Source of the DNA: Chitinophaga rhizosphaerae
GTDB lineage: Bacteria > Bacteroidota > Bacteroidia > Chitinophagales > Chitinophagaceae
DNA length: 64,000 nt
Reading direction: 5' to 3'
Assembly (NCBI RefSeq): GCF_003958645.1
Contig: NZ_RXLO01000008.1
Span: forward strand, 124,001-188,000
This document shows positions 51,276 to 63,200 of the stretch, piece by piece (the first letter of the stretch is position 1; each line of letters starts with the position of its first letter). Under the pieces are notes generated by a model. The model worked only from the letters and a program-made list of their open reading frames with translations, searched no databases and had not been told where the DNA came from. A program made the translations under genes and the position numbers.

Positions 51276-54200
51276 TTATTGGGCGGATTTCAGTACGATA
51301 TAGCCGGTGAAACGCGTCATCTTACCGTCTGCGTCCCACACCTGGAGCACGTAGAAATAAGACCCGTCGGGCAGCCGGCTGCCATTGCCACCGCCCCGGT
51401 TGGCGATGCCTTTGAACGCGTTGTTCTGATTATGATAATTCGTGGTCTGGAAAATGGTACCTCCCCAACGGTTCACGATCACGATCTCGTTGCGGACATA
51501 CTTTTCGACGTTCTCGATCACCAGCGCATCGTTCTTCCCGTCACCATTGGGCGACAGCCCCTTGTGCACCCGGATCTCCATATCGGGGATCACATCGTCG
51601 TTCAAGATGACACCCACCGCTACGGCGGCCGTCCCCATCGTGGGCACGTTCTGCGAAGAAGCCACCACGGCTGCTGTCAGCTTCACGGCGAAGAATTCGT
51701 CTTCTTCCACGTTCACATCGCCGATCACCGGCACTTCGATCACTCCTTCTACTTCTCCTGCCGCGATCACGATCTTGCGCGTGGCGTCCTGGAAGTCTTC
51801 GGCAGACTTCGCCCGCTGGGGGTCCTTACCGGCTCCCTGGCCTTCGAACGCGTCTGCGAACGCATATTGCAACTCGATCGGGCGCGTGCTCTTCCGGCTC
51901 AGCGTCACTTTGAACGCCAGCATGGCCATTCCGGAATTGCCTTCGCCGATGCGCGCACTGTCCGATGCGAAACCGATCACCAGTGCATCGTTGTCTTTCA
52001 CCACGGTGCCCGATCTATCGGCCGCTCCCACGCCGTAAGGCTGGCCCGCGCCGCTGTGGGGCAGAATGGCGAGGTTGATGTACCCGTCGTCATCGTTCGT
52101 ATCGTTTTCGTCGGACGTGAGCTGGAAGGTAACTTCCGTCTGGTTGGCCGGCATGGTCACGGTGAGCGTGGTGCCCGTCCGCGGCGTGGCTGTGCTCACG
52201 GAACGCACAGCGTCGTGCGTGAGCGTGATCTTCACGGGAATGGCAGTGGGGAAGGCTTCCGACGAACGGAGCGTGGCCGTCATATTACCGCCTTCGGTAA
52301 TTTCCACCGGCGCGGTTACTTCCATTTTGATCTGGTCGTCGTCGTGCAGGTTCACTGTGGCGGTATTTTGTGCGGCGATGGGCCAGGTGTAGCTGCCGAT
52401 CGGTGCGGAGGCAGCCGACAGCGTGATCACGATGGTTTCCGAGCCTTCCAATATGAGGTCGTTGACGGGCTGGATCGTGATGATGGCTTCTTTCTGTCCG
52501 GCCGGGATGTCTATTGAACCGGTGAGCACCTGGTAATCCGCGCCTGCGGATGCGGTGCCGCCGATGTTATAGGTCACGTTCACCGGCACCACCGTCGTTA
52601 AGTCGGTATTTGCGAAGCGTACGCGCACGCGGCCCTGTGTGGCCGGTTCTGCGGCATCGGCGATCTTTTCGATGAGGATGCTCCGGTCTATGCTCGCATC
52701 GTCGTCTGCCAGGGTCATGGACATGGCGCCGGCGGTGGCGATGTTTACGGGAACGGAGGCGCCCAGGTAATCGAAGCTGCCGGACACCAGCGTCATCGTT
52801 ATGGTTTCATTGTTTTCGAGGATTTTATCGTCCAGCACGTTCACGTTTACGTTCACACCTGCATCGCCTGCTTTGATGACGGCGGTGCCGGATAATGCGG
52901 TGTAATCTTTCGTGGAAGTGGCGGTGCCGCCGGTCGTGTACAACACGGTGATATCCGCAGGCGCCGTGCCGGAGGCCAGCTGGATGCGGAAGGTACCGTT
53001 GGACGAGGGTTCCGCCGCATCGGCGGTTTTCGTCAACGTTACACTCAATCCGGGCGCGGGCTCACCGGGAATGGTGATAGTGGAAGCCGGCGCGAATGTA
53101 AACCCGGTAGCGGCGGCGGTGATTTGCAGCACTTCGGCCACTTCGGCGATCATATCCTGTACGGCGGTAAGCTGTACTGTTACGTCCTGCTGGCCCGCAC
53201 CGATGGCCACGGGAAGCGGAGAGATGGAGAAATCAGCCGCTGTGGCGGTTTGTGCGGCGTTCGCTCCTACCGTGATCGTAATGGGCAGGGCCGTGGTGAT
53301 ACCTGCGGGCAGGGAGAACTTCACTTTCGCGGTATTCCCTTCATGCAGGGTGGTAGAATCGATGGTGATGGTAATGAGGCGGTTGGCAGGGATGAGGCCC
53401 GTTCCGTCCGCGATTTCGATCACACCTTCTTCAAAGCTGAAACCTGCGGGCGGATTGCCGCCGATGCGCAATACTTCAACGGGTTCCAGGATGCCATCCG
53501 CAGCGGCGGTGATCGCGAAATCCGCGCTGGAAGCAGCCAACGCAGGGATGGTCACAAGTGCGGGAATCGCACCGTGATCGGTGTCTGCCGCGGTGGACGT
53601 TGCGTCTACCTTGGCCAGCTGCACCGCGATGTCGGTGCTGGAAGTGATGCCCGCGGGCAGGCTGAGCCTGAACTGGCCCACCGTTCCTTCCGTGATCCGC
53701 GCACCGGCAGGCAGCAACGAAATCTTCGTGTTGGCGGGATCGAGGCTGGTTGCGTCTTCCAGGCTGATACTGATACCGTCTACCGTAAATCCGGCAGCGG
53801 TACCTTCCAGTTGCAGCGATTCGAGTTGTTCGAGAATATTATCTGTTGCCGCGCTGACCGTAAACGTTGCGGAATGTTGTCCGTCGCCGATGGTCACGGA
53901 AGCGGGCAATGCCGAATGATCAATATTGGCAGCGGAGGAAAGGGCGTTTCTGGTGATGTTCACGACGATGTTGCTGCCTGCGATATAGCTGCCCGGCAGC
54001 GCAACGGTGATCGTTGTGCCGGAAGCGCCTTCGCGGATGGTAGCTGCCGATGCCGTCATCGAGATGTTGCCGGTTACGGGCGCATCATGGATATCGATCT
54101 GGACAGACTTGTTGAAGGTGAAGCCTCCCGCTGCAGAGGGCACCAGTTCCAGCTTCTCGACCGTTTCGATGCGGTCGTCCGTTTTTGTTTCGATGTCCAG

Positions 54201-57200
54201 CGTCATGGAAGGCGAACCTGCCGGGATGGTCACAGAAACGGGGAACCCTCCTTCCAGGTCGGCCGCAGCCGCCGCCGGGGTAGAGGTACCTTGCGCCAGG
54301 TTGATGACTACGGGTTGTTCGGAGGTTACGCCCGCCGGCAGGCTGAACGTCCACGTCACGGTATTCCCTTCCACCACCGTAGCCGGACCGGCCACTGTGA
54401 TGAGCTTATTGGAAACATCGGTGATCGTGATGTCTGCCGATTTGGTGGTCGCAAAACCGAATACGTTCGCAGATGCGTTGATCTGCAACAGTTCCGCGCT
54501 TTCGATAATATCGTCCGTTGCCGCTTCCACTTCGAAAGTCTGGCTGTTAGCACCTGCAGCGATCGTTACGGTAGCCGGGAAATCATAATCGCCGGCCATC
54601 AATGTTGCCGCGCTTCCGGCGCTTTTGGCGAGCGTCACGCTAATGGGCTGCGTGGTAATAATATTGGCAGGCAGCGCCACCGTCATCACCACTTTATTGC
54701 CTTCCGCAACTGATGTTACGGCCGGCGTGAATTGCAACGTTTTGTTGGCATTGGTACCGGTTGCGTCGGTCACGGTGAGCGTAGTGCCGGTTACGGGGAT
54801 ATTCGGATTGGCCGTGCCGCCGATCACGAGCGTTTCCGACGGTTCGAGCAACAGATCGGTGTTGGTTGAAAGCGTGAACGTTCCTTCCGTGGCTCCCGCC
54901 GGAACCGTGATTACGCCCAGCGCGCTATGTTCCGTATCAGACAGGGTAGACGCCCCTCCTTTCGCCAGCGTTACCGTAATACCGGCGGTAGCCGTTACGC
55001 CGCCGGTGAGGGTGGCTTTCACTACCGTGCTGCCGCCTTCCGCCAGGCTGGCGGGCGCCACCGAAAGCGTGATGCCTGCAGCGGCGAGGTCGCTGTCTGT
55101 GATGGTAAACGATGCAGGTTGGGAGAAAGTGAACGTGGCGGCCGAGGGGTTCAGGATCAGCGTTTCGCCCGGTTCGATGAGCCCGTCTGCCTTCGCGGTA
55201 AAGGTGATGTCTACAAAAGGCTGTCCTGCCGGGATTTTCACTACGGGCAGACCGGTCAGATCGCCGAGCGTTGCCGTAGCGGCCGCATCCACGGCCAGGT
55301 TGATAATAATATCGCTGGAAGCGGTTACACCAGTCGGCAGACCGAAGCGGTAGGTGATGCTGCTGCCTTCCGCCACGGTGGCAGGACCGGTTACTGTGAT
55401 GTGTTTGTTGGAAACATCGGTGATCGTGATAGCGGATTTGTCGGTCGATGCAAATCCGGATACCGTTCCGCTGCCTACCAGTTCGAGCTGCTCGGGGCTT
55501 TCGATATTGCCGTCTGCGATCGCCTCCACATCGAATGTGGCGCTGTTCGTCAGCGGATCGATGGTGACCGTTGCCGGGAAACTGTATTCACCCGCCGCGA
55601 GCGATGCGGAGCTGCCAGCGCCTCTTGTCAGCGCAACTACGATCGCCTGGGTGGACAGAATGCCCGCAGGCAGGGCAACCGTCATCGTTACTTTTCCACC
55701 TTCCATGATGGTAGCGGTGGCGGGTGTAAGTTGCAGTGTTTTGTTGGCGTTGGAGCCGGTGGCGTCTGTCACGGAAACCGTTACCGGCGAAACCGGGATG
55801 GCCGGACTCGCCGTGCCGCCGAGCACCAGTGTTTCGGTGGGTTCCAGCAGCAGGTCGGCGTTGGTCGTTAATGTGAAAGTTCCTTCCGTATCGCCGCCGT
55901 TGATCTCGATGGTGCCCAGGCTGCTGTGCTCGCTGTTCCCGAGGGTGGAAGCGCCGTCTTTTGTGAGGGTGATGACGATCTTGTCTTTCGCGGTAACGCC
56001 GCCTGTGAGCGTGGCTTTGATCACCGTTCCCGCACCTTCCGCGATTGTGGCGGGCGCTGCGGAAAGCTGGATGCCTGCGGCTGCGAGGTCGCCGTCGGTG
56101 ATGGTGAAGGTAACGGGTTGGGCGAAGGTGAATCCTGCGGCCGAGGGGTTCAGCGTGAGCGTTTCCGTCGGTTCGATCTGCAGATCGGCCTTCGCGGCGA
56201 AGGTGACGTCTACGAACGGTTGGCCGGCCGGTATCTTCACAGCGGGTAACGCCGTGAGATCCGCCAGGGTTGCGGTAGATGCCGCATCCGCCGTCAATGC
56301 AATATTAATATCGGTAGCTGCCGTCACGCCGGAAGGCAGGCCGAAGCGGTACACGATATTGCTGCCTTCGGCAACCGTCGCCGGACCGCTTACCGAGATG
56401 GTCTTGTTGGAAACATCGGTGATCGTAATGTTGGAAACCGCCGTGGATGCGAACCCGAATACCGTGCCGGCCACGTTGAGCCCGAGGGTTTCGTTCGTTT
56501 CGATATTGCCGTCTGTCAGTGCGGACACGTCAAACGTCTTGCTGTTGCTGTTCGCGTCGATGGTAACGGTGGCGGGGAAACTGTAATCGGAAGCCGTCAG
56601 CGAAGCGGAACTGCCCGCGCCTTTCGTCAGGGTAACGGTGATGGCTTGCGTGGTGATAATGTTGGTCGGCAGTGCGATCGTCATCGTCACCTTCCCTCCT
56701 TCCGCCACGGTGGCGGTGGCAGGCGTGAGCTGGAGGGTTTTATTGGCGGCGCTGCCGGTAGCGTCCGTCACCGTAACGGTAATGCCGGTTACGGGGATGG
56801 AATTGGTGGCCGTACCCGCGAGCACCAGCGTTTCGGTGGTTTCGAGGAGCAGGTCGGTGTTGGTCGTAAGTGTGAAGGTGCCTTCGGTGGAACCCGCAGG
56901 AATGGTGATCGTGCCCAGGGTGCCGTGCTCGGTGTTACCGAGGGTCGATGCGCCGTCTTTCGACAAGGTCACTATCACATCGTCCGCCGCTTTCACGCCG
57001 CCGGTGAGGATGGCTTTGATCACGGTGCTGCCGCCTTCCGCTACGCCCGACGGCGTGGCCGAAAGGGTGATGCCCGCGGCAGAAAGGTCGCCGTCGGAAA
57101 TGGAGAAAGTAACGGGCTGGCTGAACGTGAACCCTGAAATGGTGGACGGGTTCAGTACGAGTGTTTCCGCCGACTCGATCAGCTGATCGGCTTTCGCGGT

Positions 57201-60200
57201 GAAAGTAATGTCGGCAAAAGGCGCGCCGGCGAGGATCTTCAGGGAAGGAATGCCCGTCAGATCCGCCAGGGAAGCCGTAGCGCCCGGGTCTGCCGTCAGC
57301 GAAATATTAATATCGCTGGTGGCGGTAACGCCCGCAGGCAGCTCGAAACGCCAGGTGATGGTGCTGCCTTCGGCCCCGGTAGCCGGACCGCTCACGGTGA
57401 TGTGTTTATTCGAAACGTCGGTAATGGTGATATTAGATACGTCGGACGATGTATATCCGTACACGGTGGCGGTAGCCGTCAGTTCCAGGAGCTCCGGCGC
57501 TTCGATGAGCGCGTCGGCCACGGCGGTTACGTCGAACGACTTGCTGTCGCCGCCCGCGTCGATGGTGACCGTGGCGGGGAAACTGTAATCGGAAGCCGTC
57601 AGCGAAGCGGCGCTACCCGCGCCTTTCGCCAGGTTAATGGTGATGGGGCCTGCCGTGGTGATGCCCGCGGGCAGGGAAACCGTCATCGTTACTTTGCCGC
57701 TTTCCACGATGGTGGCGGTGGCAGGCGTGAGCGAAATCGTTTTGTTGGCGTTGGTGCCGGTTGCGTCGGTTACGCTGAGGGTGGTGCCGGTTACGGGGAT
57801 AGACGAAGTTGCCGATCCGCCGATCACGAGTGTTTCCGTGGGTTCCAGTACCGCGTCGGTGTTTGTGGTCACGGTCACCGTTCCTTCCGTTGCGCCCGCT
57901 GCGATGGTGATATTGCCCAGCGCGCCGTGCTCGGCACCGCCGAGCGTAGACGCGCCGTCCTTAGCCAGTGCAACAGTGATGCTGCCTGCGGAAGTGACGC
58001 CACCGGTCAGCGTTGCCTTGATCACCGAACTGCCGCCTTCGGCCACGGTGGCCGGAGTGGCAGACAGCGTGATGCCCGCCGCAGCCAGGTCGCTATCGGT
58101 AATAGTGAAAGTTACGGGTTGGGAGAATGTAAATCCTGTTGCGGCTGCATCAAAGATCATCGTTTCTCCGGCCTCGATCAGCTGGTCGGCCGGAGCGGCG
58201 AAAATGATTTCTCCGAAAGGTTGTCCTGCCGCGATCTTCAATGCGGGCAAGGCGCCAAGGTCGGCCATGACAGCCGTGGAGGCGGAATTCCGCGTCAAGG
58301 CGATATTGATGTCGCTGGTAGCGGTTACCCCTGCAGGCAGCGCGAAGCGCCAGGTAATATTGTTCCCTTCCGCAACGGTAGCCGGCCCTGATACCGTGAT
58401 ATGTTTATTGGATACGTCGGTAATAGTGATTTGCGAGGTGGCGGTGCTGTTGTTGCCGAATACGGAAGCGTTTGCTTTCAGTTCCAGCAGTTCCGCCGCT
58501 TCGATCTGTCCGTCGGATTTGGCTTGCAGGATGAATTTCGCGTTGTTCTGTCCGGCTTCGATGAGCGCGGTGGCCGGGAAACCGTAATCGGTGGCTGTGA
58601 GCGAAGCCGCGCTGCCAGCGCCTTTCGTCAATGTCACGGTGATATCCTGCGTGGTGATGATGTTCGCCGGCAGGCCAACGGTAATTTCCAGGTCGCTGCC
58701 TTCCAGGAGGGTAGCGGTAAGCGGGGAAATCTGGAGGGTTTTGTTGGCGAGGGTGCCGGTAGCGTCGGTTACGTTAAGGGTAGCACCGGTAACGGGGATG
58801 GCGGAAGTCGCAGTTCCCGTGACCACCAGCGTTTCCGTCGGCTCGAGCAACAGGTCGGTGGTGGTGGTCAGCGTGAGCGTACCTTCCGTATCACCTGCTG
58901 CAATGACGATGTTGCCGGGTGTGCCATGCTCCCCGTCGCTGAGGGTCGACGTGGCGCTTTTCGCCAGCGTAACCGTAATATCTCCGGCAGATTTCACACC
59001 ACCGGTGAGGGTAGCCTTGATCACCGTACTACCGCCTTCTGCCACGGGGTTCGGGGCAAACGACAGTGCGATGCCCGCTGCAGCGAGGTCGTTGTCCGTA
59101 ATGGTAAAGGAAACCGGTTGCGTGAAAGTGAACCCTGCGCTGGCGGAGGGCGTGAACTTGAGCGTCTCGGTGCTTTCGATCAACTGGTCGGCCTTCGCGT
59201 TAAAAATAATTTCACCGAAAGGCTGGCCTGCTGTTATCTTCAGCGCAGGCATGGCGGTAAGATCGGCCAGGGTGGCGGTGGATGTGGGATCGTGCGCCAA
59301 TGCGATATTGATGTCGCTGGTGGAAGTTACGCCCGACGGCAGCGCGAAGCGCCAGGTGATATCGCCGCCTTCCGCTACGGTTGCCGGACCGGTCACCGTA
59401 ATTTGTTTATTGGAAACGTCGTTGATGGTGATATCCGACACATCCGAAGATGCGAATCCGAATACCGTCCCCGAAACGCTTACCTGCAGCAATTCTGCCG
59501 GTTCGATGATGCCGTCGGTATTGGCATCCAGGTCAAACTGCACCTCATTGCCCATCGCCGGGATCACAACCGTGGCCGGCATTGTGTAGTCGGAAGCGGT
59601 GATGGTGGCTGCGCTGCCCGCGCCTTTCGTGATAGTTACGGTGATCGCCTGTGTGGTTTTAATACCAGCCGGCAGGCTCACTGTCATTTTCTGCTGGCTG
59701 CCTTCGTTCACGGAAGCGGTTACCGGCGTGAGGGAAAGCGTTTTGTTGGCGTTGGTGCCGGTTACATCTTTAACGGTAATATCTTCTCCAACAACGGTAT
59801 AGGTGGAAGCTCCGCGCACGGCGATCAGTTCATCGGGTTCCAGCAACAGGTCGGATTTGGTTTGCAGCGTGAAGGTGCCGGAATTTGCGCCGGCGTTGAT
59901 GTGTATCGTGCCGAGGGGATCGTAGTCGTCGGTTACCGTTGCGGTCGATGCGCTATGCGCGCTCAGCACTACATCAATGTCGGAAGTGGCGGTGAAGCCG
60001 TCGAGCGTAGCGGTGATCACGGTGGCGGCGCCTTCGTTCAGGGTGGTGGCCCCGGCCGTCAGCCGGATCTGGAGGCCCGCGGGGTCGGTGTCTTTCACGT
60101 TCATGCCGATTTGCTGCGTGAAGGTGAAACCGTCGGTGGAGGAAAGCGTCATCTCCAGTCTTTCCATCCCTTCCACAATATTATCCGCTTTCGCAACGAA

Positions 60201-63200
60201 AGGCACATCGATATGAGGTTGTCCTTTTGGAATGGTGGCAGAAACCGGGTATCCGCCGGTAAAATCCGCGCCGGTGGTCGTGTTGCCAACCGTTGCCACG
60301 GCGATGTTCACAGTGATGGGTGTTTCCGACGTAACGCCTGCCGGCAGTGCGATGCGCCAGTTCCCGGTGAACCCTTCCGTTACTTCGGTGGGGCCGGTCA
60401 CCACCAGTTGCTTCATGGCAGTGGTGCGCACATCCTTAATCGTTACATTGCCTTTGCCGGTTTGAGCGGTCCCCCAAACGGTGGCGGAGCCTTCGATCTC
60501 GAGCAGTTCATCCGCTTCGAGCACATTATCGGCATTGGCATGCAGCGTGAAACTGATCTCGCTGCCCATGGCGGGGATGATCACGCTGGCCGGCATGGTG
60601 TATTCCAAAGTCTGCAGATCCGCGCTGCTGGCCGCGCCCCTTCCCAGGTTCACGGTGATGGCTTCGGAAGTTTTGATGCCGGAAGGCAGGCGCACCCAAA
60701 CGGTGAGGTCGCCGTTTTCGTTCAGCGTGGCCGCCTGCGGCTGGATGCTGATCTTCTTATTATTAACGTTGCTGTTTTGCAGATCGGTGATCTGGAACGT
60801 CAGTCCTTCGAAAGTATAGCCGGTGGATTGGCCGCTCAGTTCCAGGGATTCCTGGATTTCGAGGAGCTGATCGTCGGTGGCGTAAATCGTGAATGTGCCC
60901 GATTGGCTACCGGCCGGGATCTTGATGGATGCCGGCGTGGTGGTGAAGTCGGCGGCTTCGGCCGTGGAGCCGCTGCCGATATTGAGCGTGATGGGAATAT
61001 CCGCGGCCGCGGTGCCGTATTCCAGCGATGCGGTGACGGTGACGCCGCCGGGCCCTTCCGTGAGGGTGAGCGGCGTGGCGGTGAATTTGATTTTGGTGGA
61101 CGGGGGGGCGAGGATGGCGATCTTCGCCGTGTCAGACACAGCGGGCGTGAGGGCCAATGTGGCACTGCCCACTACCTTGAGCGTATCCTCCGGTTCGATG
61201 AGCGCGTCTGTAACGGCGGTCAGCGTGATGGAGGCGCTGTTGTCGCCCTGGGGAATGATGATTTTCGTATCCGGCAGCGTGTAATCTGCCGGGATGGCGG
61301 TGGAGTTGTCGAACGTGAGGTCTACCTGCACCGCGCCTTTATGTTTCAGCGCCGGTTTGGCGAGCCTTGCGGTGATGGTGCCGGTGTTGCCTTCTTCCAC
61401 ATTCGCCGGGCCTTCCACGATGAGGCGGAGATTGTCGGGGTCACCTGCGGTATTGTCCACGATCTTCACCATCACATCGTTCAGGAAAGTGAAGCCCAGC
61501 TTGGAACCGGACAGGTGCAGCTTTTCCATGCCCTCGAGCCAAACCGGATCGTTGGGGATCGTAAAAGTGTATTCACCATACGATTCATTTTCCAGTATCT
61601 CCACTTCAAAATTCCCCGTATAGGCGATATCGTTAATATCCGCATCGGTTGCGGGGTCAACGGTTTTGATCTGGATGGGGAACCTGATGCCGCCGGGAGG
61701 TGCAATCCCGAAACCGGTCATCTCGAACATAATGGTTACCTGGCTGCCGTTTTCATAGGCGGTGGGGCCAGACATTAACAATACGTTGAGCTCCCTGCCC
61801 ACCGGACTGTCTTCTATTATTAACGTACCCGGCATCACGGTGAAGGCGCCGTCGTGGTCGGAGGCCGATCCGTCGAAATTCCAGTATTCGTAGAACTCTT
61901 CCATCACAAAATCTTCTTCGAGGAACATGCTGTGTTCTTCTGAATTCCCGTATGCGGGGATCGTGATGGAATTGGGCATGGTACTTACGTCAGACGCATC
62001 GGCTGTATTGCTCGGGTCTGCCAGGTCGATATTGACGGTGATGGGTTTTTCTGTGGTTACGCCGTCGGGCAGACTGGCTTTCACGGCCACCGTTTCGCCC
62101 TCTTTGCCCTGGGGCACGGAGAGGGTGATGACGCGGTTGTCAGGATTGAGGCCGGTCGTGTCTACAATGGTGACGGTCACTTTGTGCGTGCTCGTTTTAG
62201 TGGGGAACACGGCGGTGGCCTCGATATCGATTTTTTCGTTTTCTTCCAGGATGCGGTCTGCCGTGGCCGTCATATCGAAGAAGGCTTCCCATTGGCCGGC
62301 CGGGATGGTCACGGAATTGGGGATGCCGGAGTAATCCGTTGTTTCGGCGGCAGGCTCCCCTACCGCGGGTTTGGTCAGCGTTACCGTGAGGTCGCTGGCG
62401 AGGGGGGTGATGCCGGTCACTTTTACTTTCACTCTTACATTTTCTCCTTCACGAACGGCTGTGGATACGGGCTCGAGGAAAATGCGGTTCTCATCGTCAT
62501 CTATTATCGTGTATTCGACCACGTTATTTGTCCCGAGCAGCAGGTGCGGCGAACAGGTGAGCGGCCGCAGTTCCACACGGAACTTGCGGTCGTTGTCGAC
62601 GATCGTATTCCCCTTGATTTTAATAGGATCGATGGCTACGACCGAATCCCAGTACCTGCCCGGTTCGATGATGATCTTTTGACGGATCACTTCATAGTCG
62701 GTCCCGGGAACGGCATGGCCGGCCCCGGCTCCGAGGGGAGTGGCCACCACTTCGAGAATTTGCGGCAGGTTGAACTGCCCCCTTCCGATCATCAGTTCGA
62801 GCCCGGTGATGGCATGGTCGCTGTTCCCCTCCACCCCTTCCGGAGCTGCGGAAGCGAAGTTGACCGTAGCATTGAAGATCCGCATGGGATCGTCTTCCAC
62901 GCCCGGCGCAGGTACCGGCGGATCTACGGGCGTGACGCCGTTGATTTCCGCCCGGTCGAAACCGACTACGAATTGCTTGGAAGCGTGCCGGTAGGTAGTT
63001 AAATCCAGATGAGGGACGATCTCTACTGCCTTGTGAACGGTGATCCCCATGTCGAGCGGCGCATTGTCGGTCATGACGTTGGTAAGCAGGAAATCGCCGT
63101 TCCTGTCGTCGCGGCTGATGAACGGGCGCGATGCGAACGAAGAAAACGGCGCTTCCGTCTTAAAAACGTGCGTGGTGGTTGAAGTGGCTCCGCATTCGCC

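Noticed and set aside
58401..61778. A 1125-codon open frame opposite the giant adhesin gene
   Set aside because: It follows the 1-kb repeats of the true gene and has no protein features of its own.
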